From positions 5,547,501 through 5,611,500 of the forward strand of contig CAMRHE010000077.1 in NCBI GenBank assembly GCA_947044405.1: DNA of 64,000 bases, read 5' to 3'. This document shows, piece after piece, positions 53,693 to 64,000 of this stretch. The translations under genes and the position numbers were made by a program. How positions within the stretch are numbered: the stretch's first letter is position 1; each line of letters starts with the position of its first letter. Source of the stretch: Leptodactylus fallax (Eukaryota > Chordata > Amphibia > Anura > Leptodactylidae). Under the pieces are notes generated by a model. The model saw only the letters and a program-made list of their open reading frames with translations. It was not told the DNA's origin and did no database searches.

Positions 53693-54843
53693 ATATTTTG
53701 CTCCCTTGCAGGTTCTGTCACATGATGTACAGTATATATGCAGCTATATTTCTATGTATGAAGAACTACATATATACAGCACCTGATAGAAAATATGGTA
53801 TGGGACCTTTGTTGTTGTAACCCAGATTTCCCATAAACAAATATACCCAAGACATTGCTCAGCAGCATTTTTAGAAATCTTGACAGATGGACAGTTTTTT
53901 ATTAGATTTTTATTTTAGGGGAAAAATCAGTTATATGCTGAGTATTTCTACTGTGTGGTCAGCACAAACATAGCATAATGAATGCAGAATGAATCTCGCT
54001 AGAAGGTAGAGTTCACCCTTAAGATACACATCACCTAAATCTCCAGCTAAATTGATTTGCTTTTTAGCTTTTTTTGGCACTAAAACATAAGAAGTTATTG
54101 ATTTCTGTATGTTTTTGGCCATTAGAATATAGTTCTTTTTTCTCAATAGCTCATTCCAGCTGCTACAAAATTTCTAAAGGCCTTTTTATATGGGTTGACC
54201 CAGCAGGTAGTGGTTAGGAGCATAACTTGCTAGGAGTGTTCATTCACTATCTTTGATCACTCCTTTTTCGCATTGAAATTTGTTTGTGAGTTTGAGTCAG
54301 CAGAACCATTTTTGAGCCAGAACATTCGTCCGTTATATGGACACTCGTAGGCACATCTATGCGAGCTCTTATCCTATAATTCCCTCAGAAATCTTTTCTT
54401 TGTAATACAGTACAGCTTCAAACATCTCCTTTGTAGTAGGCAGCAAGGACTGTTCATCCTAATCTTCCTGGTACAAAAGCTATGTGCTTCAAGTGCACTG
54501 AAGACTGACTTTTTCCCAGACAAGAATATTACAAGCGATGATGAAATGTAACTCTGAATAGCACTGCAGATTTGTAGGATATTCAGAGTCTATAGAAAAC
54601 ACTGACTGCAGCCATTGCTCATTGTCACCTATGCTACAGCTGGTAGTCACTTGGCACACAGTAAAGTAAGGGGTGGTGTGCTCTGGGAAGATGACTGCTG
54701 TTCACCATCACTGGACTATGGATTGTGATGATTCTGAATAGAGATACAAATGCCATTATGGAATGCTGATATATATATATAGTGTAATTAGATGAAATGT
54801 ATAATTAACATAACATTACACATCTGGACGTTTGTGTGCACAT
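53693..54843. other. Mostly unassigned DNA
   Basis: A diverged repeat with an 'AAAGGCCTTTTTATATGGG' terminus lies at about 54174-54360 (compare 38660-38850). A short (TA)n tract lies at 54771-54782. No gene is evident. Confidence 0.35.
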
Positions 54844-54845
54844 TA

Positions 54846-55368
54846 CTGTGCAGTACTATGTACTAAAATTTTTAGGACGGTGTGGAAAAAATGTTACAAA
54901 GTAAGAATGCTTCCAAAAATAGAAATGTTAATAGTTTATTTTTGGTAATTAAAAAATGAAGTGATTGAATAAAGGAGAAAAGCAAATTAAACCAATATTT
55001 GGCGTGAGGGGTCCTGGAAGTGACGATATATCCCTCACAGAGCCCTGATCTCATCATCCAGTCTGTCTGGGATTACATGAAGAGATAGAAGGATTTGAGC
55101 AAGCCTACATCCACAGAAGATCTGTGCTTAGTTCTCCAAGATGTTTGGAAAACCTCCCTGTTGAGTTCCTTCACGAACTGTTCAAGTGTACCTAGAAGAA
55201 TTGATGGAAGGTAAACGGCAATCACACCAAATATTGATGTAATTTATATTTCTCTTTTGTTCACTCACTTCATTTTGCTAATTGACAAAAATAAGCTATT
55301 AACACTTCTATTTTTGAAAGAATTCTTACTTTGCATTTTTTCAATACCTGCCTGAAACTTTTGCGCAA
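54846..55368 (+). mobile_element. Third Tc1-like relic, internally deleted
   Basis: The left terminal repeat (from about 54846: CTGTGCAG, then GGTGTGGAAAAAATG, AAAGTAAGAATGCTTCCAAAAATAGAAATG and TTAATAGTTTATTTTTG) is the inverse of the right one (to about 55368). TA precedes it at 54844-54845. Both repeats extend about 150 bp, to 'CCAATATTTGG' and 'CCAAATATTG'. Only about 210 bp lie between them, so most of the gene is gone. This is a separate Tc1 family from the two at 43.6-46.2 kb. Confidence 0.85.
55032..55200 (+). pseudogene. C-terminal remnant of a Tc1 transposase
   Basis: Plus-strand translation gives PSQSPDLIIQSVWDYMKR, a stop, then KDLSKPTSTEDLC, ending PRRIDGR. This is the C-terminal third of a Tc1 transposase. 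The third catalytic residue is altered: Gln stands where NIIE...VW is expected, and one codon is lost. It carries one internal stop, and everything N-terminal to it is deleted. Confidence 0.8.
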
Positions 55369-56159
55369 CATTCTAAATGTGCAACTTGTATAGCTGCACG
55401 GGACCCTGTAGGTAAAGGGACCTATTGCAACATTTAAAGTTGCTACCTACTGTCCATCAGATTACATGAAATGGACTGAACAGAGAGTGAATCTTATAAT
55501 TCACAAGTACTGGTACATTTAGAGAGTTAGAGAGACTTTTTGAGCGGAAGAGATACTCTACAATGGGCTACTGGGGAGCAAGGTCCCATATACTGTAGGA
55601 AGTGGGCTCTGCCATTTGCATAAAACCCTGCATCCTCGAGTTATAGCAATGCTGTTCTCTTACAGAGTTGAGGAGGCTGTGCCTTTCCCCCATTTATAGA
55701 GGCCATGATGCAGCTGGATTTTTGCAGCCAGTAGTGCTATGTCACTGCTTTTTTTGCACTTTAAGCAATATACAATGTAACCAGTTTCTAATTATGTTCT
55801 ATGTACAGTCAGTAATTCTATGTTATATGCTGCTCTAGTCTACTATAGTCTAGCCTAATCTGCACTGGCGGAGTTAATGGTTAACTGATATGGGATGTTT
55901 ATTTCCCGGTCTTAGAACAGTGGTTGTATACTGGCCAGATCATTGGTAGAAGAAGAAAGTTATCTGCTGTTTACTGATGGGCTATCAACTGGTGTCCTTA
56001 AATAATAAATACACCCATATTAGATTACATTATTGAGATTCCCCTCCCCATAGGAGCTTGCAAACAGTATAATAGGAGCCACGCTGCATAACTATAGATG
56101 TAAAGGCTGTGCATTTTGTCCAGATGTGCTATACTTACCATTAACTATGTTCATAGGGA
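55369..56159. other. Unassigned DNA
   Basis: No supportable gene or element. Confidence 0.35.
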
Positions 56160-56252
56160 ATATAGCTTATGAGCCCCAATGGGGACATTAAGTGATGGCA
56201 AAGTCTGTAAAGTGCTGCAGGATATGTTTGCACTATACAAGCAAGAGAAATA
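56160..56252 (+). mobile_element. 5'-truncated SINE copy
   Basis: 'TATGAGCCCCAATGGGGACATTAAGTGATGGCAAAGTCTGTAAAGTGCTGCAGGATATGTTTGCACTATACAAG' matches the 3' half of the SINE at 2750-2984 (TGTGAGCCC..., GTAAAGCGC..., GGAATATGTTGG). The pol III promoter half is missing. Confidence 0.7.
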
Positions 56253-57158
56253 AGCGAGGGAGAAATGGACTAGTCACTTTAGTAGCATGCATGTGTTGTC
56301 AATTGGAAGAGCCATTGGTTACCTCACACACCAGCTTTTCACCCCAAGAGCAAAAATATTGAGGAGTTGAAATCCAACAGCCTCATCTTTATCCTCCTCC
56401 TATGGCAGATGACTGGATATCCCCATACATTTACAGTAAGATGGTCTGCCAGCCGCACCAAAATCAACAGGTTTGGCAATTTCTCCCCTAGGTATATGGC
56501 CAGTTTAAGAGTCAGTATGGTTGGGCAGCATAGTTTCGGAGAGACCCACTGACTCTTATTTAAGTGAAAAATCACATCAAAGATAAGTTTTGAATGCATA
56601 CTGATACCTCCAAATATTAAGAGCTGGTATAAGAGGGTAAAGCATGCAAAAGAATAAGTGCAGCACGGGAGAAGTCTTTGAGGAACAAGAGGCTACAGAA
56701 GTTATCAGTAGGTTGCAAGATAAAAATTAGAGATGTAGCAGATGAATTAATTCAGGAACCTGAACCTAAAATATGTATATGATAGGTAGTGATTCCAAAT
56801 TACCTATTCTTAAGTTCCTTGTGTAAACAAAGTCACTTTAAGAACAAAGAAACTTCTAAATCCTATTCTCGCAAGGAACTTTGCTTCCAAGTCATTGTGG
56901 CAGGTCACACAATGTGATTTATGAGCGCTGCCTATACTGTGAAGCTCAGTCTAAATGAGCAGCAGCTCCTGAGTCACGCTGCTTGTTGGAGAAGAAGCTG
57001 TGCTGGGCGCAGTGCAGACATTACACTGACAATTATATTACTGTGAGTCACATTGCAACGTCAGAATCTTGTAAGAAATTTTTGTAGGTCCATTTAAAGC
57101 CAAAGCTACATGTTGCATGCCCATTTCTCCGCCACTTGTTTATTTATTTAATCCACAC
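56253..57158. other. Unassigned DNA
   Basis: No supportable feature. Antisense 61- and 86-codon frames at 56339-56599 have no motif. Confidence 0.35.
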
Positions 57159-57440
57159 TTAAAGAGCATGACCAGATATGAACACAATTTGTAGCCTGAA
57201 GCAGGGCTCAATACTAGCAGGCCGGGGAGCGTTCCGGCTTCCAGCTGCCATGGCAACTGAACAGTTCCCTCAATCTCGCCGCAGGGGAGCTGTTCAGGTG
57301 CCAGAAACAGTGATGAAAGTGAGAGTAACCTCTCAGATGCCATGGTCACATCTAACCACAGCATGTAAAAGGTTAATTGTACATGATAGAAGTTTTCTAC
57401 AGGCATAGACATTGCTGGCAGGTCCCTTTTGTGTAAAAGA
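57159..57440. repeat. TTAA-type repeat with GC-rich centre
   Basis: 'CTTAAAGAGCATGACCAGA' at the left and 'CTGGCAGGTCCCTTTT' at the right are loosely inverse; 'CCATGGCAACTGAACAG' near the centre and 'CAGATGCCATGGTCACATCTAACC' are typical of a frog repeat. Contains the X-box-like motif at 57244. Confidence 0.4.
57244..57257. promoter_or_regulatory. RFX X-box-like palindrome in a repeat
   Basis: GCTGCCATGGCAAC differs at one position from the palindromic RFX consensus. It lies inside a repeat, so if it binds, the family could spread such sites. Confidence 0.25.
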
Positions 57441-57569
57441 GCAGAGACTTAGCGGCTATGGTGCCCACATATCTTCTGGACGGGTTCCATCTTTGAAGAG
57501 CTGACATTCACTGTACGTGTACAATGCATGTCAGAAATGGGTTAATGATTATCTTTTGGACATGTTATG

Positions 57570-57808
57570 CCAAGGCTACATTGACATTTCCACCGGGTTT
57601 CTCTTTGGTGCAGATCCGTCAGAAATCACTGGATGAAAAAGTACTTTTTTGTCTGGCAATTTCAGTGAAAAAAATAGGACACCCGATGGATCCCGCACCC
57701 ATTATAGTCAGTAGGGTCTTTTGGGCTCCATTTGTGTCCACAAATCCATTTTTCCATTCTTCTGGTCCTCAGACGGACTTCCCAGCGCAGATGTGAATGT
57801 AGTGTAAG
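57570..57808. mobile_element. Diverged 'TTCACAT...GCAGATGTGAA' MITE
   Basis: 'CCAAGGCTACATTGACATTTCC' (left) and 'CCAGCGCAGATGTGAATGTAG' (right), with the 'CCCGCACCCATTATAGTCAGTAGGGTC' core of the 16293/27608 group. Confidence 0.5.
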
Positions 57809-57888
57809 ATAAGTCTGAATACCATTATACTTTTAAGGTTGATTCTACACATTGGCGGTAGTAAGGACAGTTGCATCTCCACCATGTA

Positions 57889-57932
57889 TTATATATATAT
57901 ATATATATTTATTTATTTATTTATTTATTTTT
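57889..57932. repeat. (TA)n(TTTA)n microsatellite
   Basis: A TA run followed by about six TTTA units. Confidence 0.9.
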
Positions 57933-58153
57933 CCTTCTTTATCTTTCCTTTTGGTCTGATATGTCCAGACATCCATGTGACAAGATGATCAGTTTTTCAC
58001 AATAACATGATTTCCCAATATTCTATGTCACAAGAAATCTATCCTATATGTATCTATACCCAGTGGTTGTATTGTGGATTCCAGTCTGTCAGGGGTGGTG
58101 TTATCACATGGCACAGTAACATACTGAATTGGTTTCTACAGAAACTGGAGTCC

Positions 58154-58381
58154 TTAAAGGGGTTATCCAGGAAAAGGCCCAAAAAAATGTCAGATACCTC
58201 CAGCTTCAGGGAACCCAATCAGAACAGGTTTTACATAGAGAAGAGCCATTTTTCTTTCACAATCCTACCCCTAGAGCAAAACAAGCTCCTGCATCTTACT
58301 AAGAGGATTCAAGTAGGTAGTAAGGCCCTGACATTTTTTTTAGTTTGTATTTTTTGGCCTATACCCAGAGAAACCCTTTAA
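58154..58381. mobile_element. TTAA-flanked MITE
   Basis: TTAA at 58154-58157 and 58378-58381; ends AGGGGTTATCCAGGAAAAGGCC and GGCCTATACCCAGAGAAACCCT are inverse. 'AAAAATGTCAG' near the left mirrors 'CTGACATTTTTTT' near the right. Confidence 0.8.
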
Positions 58382-58943
58382 CCAAATTTGCTAAGGTAAG
58401 GTTGGACACTTCTGTGCGGTATATTACTAGTAGGGAGTGCTCCTTGTGTGTAGAATTGCCAATGTTATAGACTAGGCATTTCACATATAGTAAAGCAATT
58501 GCAGGATTATTTCCATGTTCCCAGATAACGCGTAGCTGCAAGCAGATATAACTAAATGGTGTAATTGTGCATGTCATTGTGCCGGGTACAGGAATAAGGG
58601 AAAAAAGCTAAATAGTTTCCAACCCATTAGACAGATGTTGGGTTGCCCAGCAGTTTCACACCTCCAGGATTATGTTGCTTGTAACTATGATGCGCCACAG
58701 GCTGCAGATCCGGCCTACTCATATGATAATTTACATACAATCCTACCGGCTAATAATCCCCTGTCATGGCTCTACTTTCCTCCATGAGCCTTCTTGGATA
58801 TTCTGCAGGATAATTTACGTATTTTCCTTGTGACTTGGGGATCGAGTAGCTTGGTACCATTTTCTGACCTCTTTCCAGCTCTTCATGAATGAAGGTGGAA
58901 GCAGTTTGTACCCAACTTTTTAGATGATCAGTGAAGGACATTG
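58382..58943. other. Unassigned DNA
   Basis: No supportable feature. Confidence 0.35.
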
Positions 58944-59100
58944 AGGGGGATTTATTATCCCCTTACTTCAGTTTTCTGGCTTAAAAAAGTTGCGAACTGG
59001 GGTTTGTGACTTTTTTTTAACACCACTTGCAACAAGGTTTGCCACTAGCGCCAATTTTACACCACCATTGCCACTTGCTTAACAGCGGGCTACTACAAAC
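58944..59100. repeat. Diverged 'GGGGGATTTATTA' repeat
   Basis: 'GGGGGATTTATTATCCCC' at the left, with 'GCGAACTGGGGTTTGTGACTTTT' and 'ACACCACTTGCAAC', resembles the repeat that hosts the 53.1-kb MITE. Confidence 0.4.
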
Positions 59101-59128
59101 TAGACACGGACTCCACTTCACCAAGGAT

Positions 59129-59473
59129 ATAAAAAGGGTTGTCCGGGCTTAAGGTTTTTATGGCCTATCCTCAGCATAGACCATAAATACCTAATTGGTG
59201 GGGGCCGATAGTCGGCCATCAGACCGATCAGGCTGTACTGAGCCACTAGAGCTGCAGCGTGAAGTCTGTAGGTACAGAGCTGCAGTGACAGCACCAAGTC
59301 ACTATACAGGGGACAGATGTTATCCTATCCTATAGGGTATATAGGACGATCGCTGAGAGCAGCTCTGTACAGCTGATCAATCCGGGGCCAGCTGTCGGGC
59401 CCCCATCTATCAGGTATTTATGGCATATCATCAGGACAGCCATAAAAAGCTCATCCCTGGACAGCCCCTTTAT
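59129..59473. mobile_element. Palindromic MITE, 'AAAAAGGGTTGTCCGGGC' ends
   Basis: 'AAAAGGGTTGTCCGGGC' mirrors 'CCTGGACAGCCCCTTTA'; 'TTATGGCCTATCCTCAGCATAGACCATAAATACC' mirrors 'GGTATTTATGGCATATCATCAGGACAGCCATAAA'. The flanking TTAA has mutated at both ends. Confidence 0.7.
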
Positions 59474-59804
59474 GACTGGTGTGATATATCCTACCCTTTC
59501 TGTTTCTCACCCTTACTGTGTGAAAACTTACTTTTTCATTCATGTCTTTACACTTTTTACAATATTTCTTAATTTACAAATTACTACAAAAATCAACTGA
59601 TTATAGGAACGTCTAAGGTTAGAGCTTGATTATAATACATACTGTGGGGTGCAATATAGAGTTACAAAGCACATAGACATTTTCTGGAGCAAGACACAAT
59701 GTTTATAAATGCAAAATTAGTTAAAAAGTGGGATATTCAGTGAGAGATATTTAAAGACACATTTCCCTTTTGGCTTTCTAGCCATTTGAACATGTATGCA
59801 TGGA

Positions 59805-59968
59805 TGTAGCTATAGGGGGTGCAGCGCTTGCAATCTCTACTGGGCCCTGGACTCTGTGGGGGCCCCATAGGAACCCCTTCCACCTAAAATATATAAATAG
59901 CACAAAGTAGGAACCCCATTACAGATTTTGCATTGGGACCGAGGAGTTTCAAGTTACACCTCTGCACA
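59805..59968. repeat. 'GATGTAGCTATAGGGGGTGCA' repeat
   Basis: 'TGTAGCTATAGGGGGTGCAG' (left) and 'TTTCAAGTTACACCTCTGC' (right) with 'CTGGGCCCTGGACTCTGTGGGGGCCCC' is a recognised frog repeat; the ends are loosely inverse. Confidence 0.5.
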
Positions 59969-60067
59969 TATGAGCATGTCACTTGTGCATGTAAAAAATA
60001 TACATAGGGCTTTATATTTGAAATGTTGACTCTATTTTGGTCCTCCCGTGTAATAGTTGACTAAGTC

Positions 60068-60290
60068 TACTTTCACATGACTGTGGTAAAAAACGGCCAT
60101 GAAAAACATCCATTTTTCATGGCTGTTTTGCACCCGAAGGGGAGCCTGTTTTCACGGATCCCTCATACATAGCAGTGTATGGAGGGATCCGTGAAAATGG
60201 ACAAAAGTAGACCTTGACCTATATTTTGATGATCCATGACAATGGACTATCAAAATATCGGTCATATGAATATCCCCCATTCACAGATGA
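60068..60290. mobile_element. 'TTTCACATGACTGTGG' MITE
   Basis: 'TCTACTTTCACATGACTGTGG' at the left; internal mirror 'TTTTCACGGATCCCTCATACATAGC' against 'GTATGGAGGGATCCGTGAAAATGG'; right end loosely 'CGGTCATATGAA'. Confidence 0.5.
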
Positions 60291-60936
60291 AATTAATGCA
60301 GCCGTGTAATGCCTGTTAAAAAAAAAATATTCACTGTTGTGAGAATACTGGGTAACCCTGCATTCACACAACCGAGTTTAACCTGTTCAGGCTGGTAAAT
60401 CCAGCGATCACACAGATGGATGAAACTCGGCCATGTCAATGTGGGGTTACACTCACAGGTCGCTCTGTCTGTGCATCTCTGTAAAACGCACAATGGTGAT
60501 GCAAACATACAGTATATGCTGTGGTCATGGATAACTGTGTGGCTTAGGCTAGGTAGGAAAATGTATTCATTGCCCCAGGCCCTTGAAAACAGCTCCTGGT
60601 AAGATGGACTATTCAAAGTTAAGTTCTAGGTGTGTGTTCTCAGAAGGCTAAAGCACAAATTTGCTGCTTTGAAGGCAAGATGAATAAATAATGTGGATCT
60701 GTCATGTCCCAATGGCACTCAGTCTGAGGACAGCATGTGATAGAGGGAGGAATACTCGGCTTAGAAATTAGTATAGTGTTGTGAGGTCAGGGTTATACGG
60801 TTTTGTATGATCTGATTCACTATTTTCATGCTGTTAAATTTCTGCTGGGACTAGAGAAAGTCTGCTGACCCCCACACACATAGAGTCTGCAGGGAAATGA
60901 AGGACTCACAGTCATTCTCTATGAGTCCTGGAAGCA
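60291..60936. other. Unassigned DNA
   Basis: A 107-codon minus frame at 60293-60616 has no recognisable features and is not called. Confidence 0.35.
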
Positions 60937-61067
60937 GTTAAAGTGAGTCTGTCAGCAGAATCCAGCATATCAACCTAGCCCCACAGATAGATAGGTTAGG
61001 GTCACCTGAATCATACATTGCTGCCTTTGTTGCTGAGATATTGCTGTTTTTGTCAGAGTCACTGTAA
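60937..61067. repeat. TTAA MITE, one end
   Basis: 'AGTTAAAGTGAGTCTGTCAGCAGAATCC' is the typical left end of a frog MITE whose right end reads CTGACAGACTCCCTTTAA (as at 53529). The body fades out before the 19-nt insertion at 61076. Confidence 0.5.
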
Positions 61068-61075
61068 TTCATAGT

Positions 61076-61094
61076 AGTATAATGTTGTACCGTG
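61076..61094 (-). mobile_element. 19-nt solo insertion of the Penelope-like tail end
   Basis: AGTATAATGTTGTACCGTG lies between perfect 8-bp direct repeats TTCATAGT (61068-61075 and 61095-61102). It begins at the same nucleotide as the insertions at 15188 and 15438, 46 kb away, and like them directly follows TAGT. Confidence 0.65.
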
Positions 61095-61102
61095 TTCATA
61101 GT

Positions 61103-61948
61103 CACACTTTTACTGATGGATGACCCTTTTATAGAGCATTTCTCAGATTTCTTGTAAACTATAAGTTAGCACTTTTGGTAACATATCCTACTATAATGTA
61201 TGTTCACATTAATAAATCTCTGTATGAGTTAACAGCACGTCTGACCCCAGTTGGTCTCCCTCGGGCTCGATAAAGTGCCACTGACTTCATTTTTGCTTCT
61301 GTTACATCTTTTTTTTTTTTTTTTAACTCTGAGCCAGAACATTTTAACAACTGTTTTGTAGGAATAAAGACTCCTCTAATCTTTCCTAAAAGCATTTGCA
61401 AGCATTTTTAGCATAATTTTCAGCTGCTACATAAAGTAGGTATAGTTTTAATATGACACCTAACGGCAATGTACAAAGCATTGAGATGTGCACTGGCAGT
61501 GTTCAGTGTAGTAGCGTACTTGTACACTTAAGCAGGATATTGTCACTTGATGTAAATCCTGCTTAATACAAAAATAGTTCATATTTAATTTAATTTAAAA
61601 AAAAAAAACATAAAGCTAACTCTGACAAATAATAGGACCATAGCAGCACTCCTTCCATGGCCAATACATTGGATCCCAAACAAATTTAATTTGAGGCATA
61701 GGAGATTGTGGTGTTAAATAGATCATATCTGTACTGGTTATGATGGAACTAAGACAAGACTCACGACTGGTATCAACATAGGGATAAACAGAATCTGTCT
61801 ATTAATCTGTCATGGTTTTTGTTTTTTTTTATTAGCATAAGCATACCACCTAACAACTCCCAAATAGTTATATAGTATTTGACTGGAATATTCAGGGACT
61901 ATTTAACCACAAAGTATCAGACATAGCAAAGAAATCAAGTTCCGCCCA
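61103..61948. other. Unassigned AT-rich DNA
   Basis: No supportable gene. A T-run lies at 61310-61324 and an A-run at 61599-61609. Confidence 0.35.
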
Positions 61949-62110
61949 GGAGCATCTGTGCTGGAACTCTGGGGAGGTTGGGGCATCTGAGGCTATGACT
62001 GGGGCATTTGTGGCAAACACCATAGGGGACATTTCAGACAGTACTAGGGGTATTTTTTGCCATAACTCTTGGGGGCATCTGAAGTATATTTTGCACCATG
62101 TGAAGATAAG
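61949..62110. repeat. Degenerate 'GGGGCATCTG' repeat
   Basis: Units of about 40-50 bp with GGGGCATCTGAGGC, GGGGCATTTGTGGC and GGGGGCATCTGAAG recur. This resembles a frog minisatellite-like repeat; few units and low identity. Confidence 0.4.
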
Positions 62111-63410
62111 CACAGCTTTAAGTTTAAGTGGTATGACTATACAGGTAAGGAGGGAGGGTCCATTCCACTGAGCCCAGCAATATGTCAAAGGAATATTCAC
62201 GTCTGGGATATTTATGACATACCCACACCATATGCAACAATTTCAGATAGGTTTCAGCTTGAGGACCTCCATTTTCAAGAATAGTGTGGGTACCACATCT
62301 ATCATACTTATATAGAATAACCTATGAAGTCCAAGATGGGAGAACCTCTTTAATTGTATTCTAAATGGACAGGTAGCACTTGTGTTCAGGATTTGGAGAA
62401 GGGTAAAGTTACGTCCTATGATACAGTTTAGTAAAGTGTCCTTTATTTCATAGATATCTAGTTCTGAACAAGCTCAGACAGCAGGCCTGTTCGTACAATA
62501 CTAAGCATGTAAACCCCAGATAAGGGTATAAATTACAGATATTTCTTTGTTTTGGTTAAATTCCTAAATATTGTGTCGGGTTCCTAATTTTCTAAAAGCC
62601 TGAAGCTATATGTATTGGATACTCTGCAATTCATAGCAGGCAGTTTTGGCACTGGAAGTGATAACACATTCTCGGTGTGAGAACTGCTGTGTATCAATAT
62701 TTATGGAATCAACTCTTAGCTTTTTTTTGCAAATGGGTAAAATTATGTGATAACATTAATGACTAAAAATCTGCCTTAAGTAGGCTTAAGGTAGGAGGGT
62801 TGTGCAGTGTGATTTTATGACCTTTCCACACATCGCTCCTTACCTTACACAAAGGCCACAGCTCAGAGTATGTCTGCTGAGCTGAGATTCAATTTGGAAG
62901 AGATTAGCTAAATGTAATAGGAATTATGGGTAATACTATGCAAATGAAGGCAAAATCCAGAGATGGTAATTGGTGCCAGCATTACATTTAGAAGCTTAAC
63001 TACATAGATACCAGGGAAGAGTTTAGCCCATGAAACACCTCTAAGTGGATACCCACCTAATATTACTATATGGAAAATAAAATTCATTTGAATATTCAAA
63101 AATAAAGTATAAAAACAGCAAAAAGAAATAACCCAATAACAGCAGATTTGTTGACTGTTGGGCAAATGCATAGTACATCCCATCCAATGCATCTTGGGCT
63201 GAACTATAGGATTTTATATAGATACATAATGTTTTGATGCTTGGTTACATCATCTTATTATCTTGAAGGCAAGAACTCTTGAACATCAATTTTGTTGACA
63301 ATAACTCTTATGCTACAGTAGATGGTTATAGATTGTGTCCAGGTAATAACAATGGTTTCTATAATTATGGTCCATTCATCCATTTACCCCTTCTACTCTA
63401 CTCATCAGGT
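62111..63410. other. Unassigned DNA
   Basis: 1.3 kb with no supportable gene or element; antisense frames of 71 and 94 codons have no motifs. Confidence 0.35.
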
Positions 63411-63660
63411 CTAAGGTCAGCCATACACATAAAACCTCTATTATCTGAATGTTCGGCTAACTGCTACTCAACATGCACATACATGTACATGCCCAGATTG
63501 GCCGAGACCATAACTCATACGTCTGTTATCATAGAGAGGAGCTGCCAAACTCATCTAACATGTCTTATCTATCAGGACATCAAAGGATTTTGCATGTCAA
63601 CATCCAACCTGCCAGATTGTTTCCTCCAACTGACAGAGGGGTTCCACTCAAAAACATAAA
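63411..63660. repeat. 'GGTCAGCCATACACATAA' repeat
   Basis: Starts 'TAAGGTCAGCCATACACATAAAACC' and carries 'GTTCGGCTAACTGC' and 'GATTGGCCGAGACC', as in the family at 13093-13400 (GGCCATACACC). The right end is undefined. The 126-codon frame at 63279-63659 runs through it and is not a gene. Confidence 0.4.
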
Positions 63661-64000
63661 CTGCCCATAGATTGTATAAAAATCTGCCATGCATGGCTAG
63701 CATATCCCCTATAAAGGAGTTAAGACATCTTAGAAAACCCCCTTCAGAATGTAGCTCCCAATGTGGTTAACTGATCGCCCTGGGTCCCACTCTTGTCAAC
63801 CCTGGCAGCTAACTTTGCAGGATAAACTGCTGCCAGAAAGGTATTTCATTTCAGACACAATTCCAGCAGTTTGTCAGGATTACCTGCAAAATCGTGTGAC
63901 CGGGGACCAAGTTAACAGGCAATAATCAATAAGTGTAATCTAAAACCACGGCCCGGTATGCAGCTGTGTAATAACGAAAAGGAAATTATTTTATTTCCAG
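63661..64000. other. Unassigned DNA
   Basis: No supportable feature. Confidence 0.35.

Noticed and set aside
53242..53721. 159-codon minus-strand frame
   Set aside because: It lies mostly within a TTAA-flanked MITE; no domain and no splice context.
63279..63659. 126-codon plus frame near the end
   Set aside because: It overlaps a frog interspersed repeat and has no recognisable domain.

Overview
This is vertebrate nuclear DNA, most likely from a neobatrachian frog, possibly a hyloid. That rests on recognising interspersed repeat families that I know as abundant in frog genomes; the species cannot be named from the sequence. The window is AT-rich, has no long host open reading frame, and contains no tRNA, rRNA or bacterial-type gene that I can see. 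It reads as intergenic or intronic DNA filled with DNA transposons, their short non-autonomous derivatives (MITEs, foldback elements), Penelope-like retroelement tails, a SINE, a LINE-1 remnant and a solo LTR.

Layout. 0-13 kb: a (TA)n tract, a minus-strand solo LTR (1531-2016), a tRNA-headed SINE (about 2750-2984), a palindromic TTAA-flanked element (4953-5462), several MITEs, and a decayed LINE-1 3' end (about 11640-12407). 13-31 kb: a foldback element (15055-16140) that received two insertions of one Penelope-like family (15188-15407 and a 20-nt piece at 15438-15457), a hAT-like element with an 8-bp target duplication nested in another palindrome (18264-19333), a second Penelope-like insertion (20332-20804), a compound of Harbinger-like MITEs (28119-29000), and a 24-bp perfect hairpin inside a 15-bp duplication (29144-29279). 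31-46 kb: TTAA-flanked MITEs, a decayed piggyBac-like transposase (37336-37780), and a Tc1 element with one frameshift (43629-45172) that landed in the terminal repeat of an older Tc1 copy (43622-46210). 46-64 kb: a repeat-poor block (46213-49239) with a long polypyrimidine tract, a third Tc1 relic (54846-55368), and more MITEs.

How it fits together. There are no pathways here; the interactions are between elements. Nesting orders the insertions: Tc1 into Tc1, a TTAA MITE into a 'TTTATTAA' repeat, hAT into a palindrome, and Penelope-like tails into a foldback arm. In the last case the uninterrupted partner arm shows the empty site. The most unusual signal is a Penelope-like 3' tail that occurs once as a 220-bp inverted insertion and twice as 19-20-nt solo insertions. 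All three start at the same nucleotide, directly after a TAGT that is duplicated. Possible host signals (a candidate small 3' exon at 51879-51958, RFX-type X-box motifs, repeat-poor blocks) are weak and marked as such.
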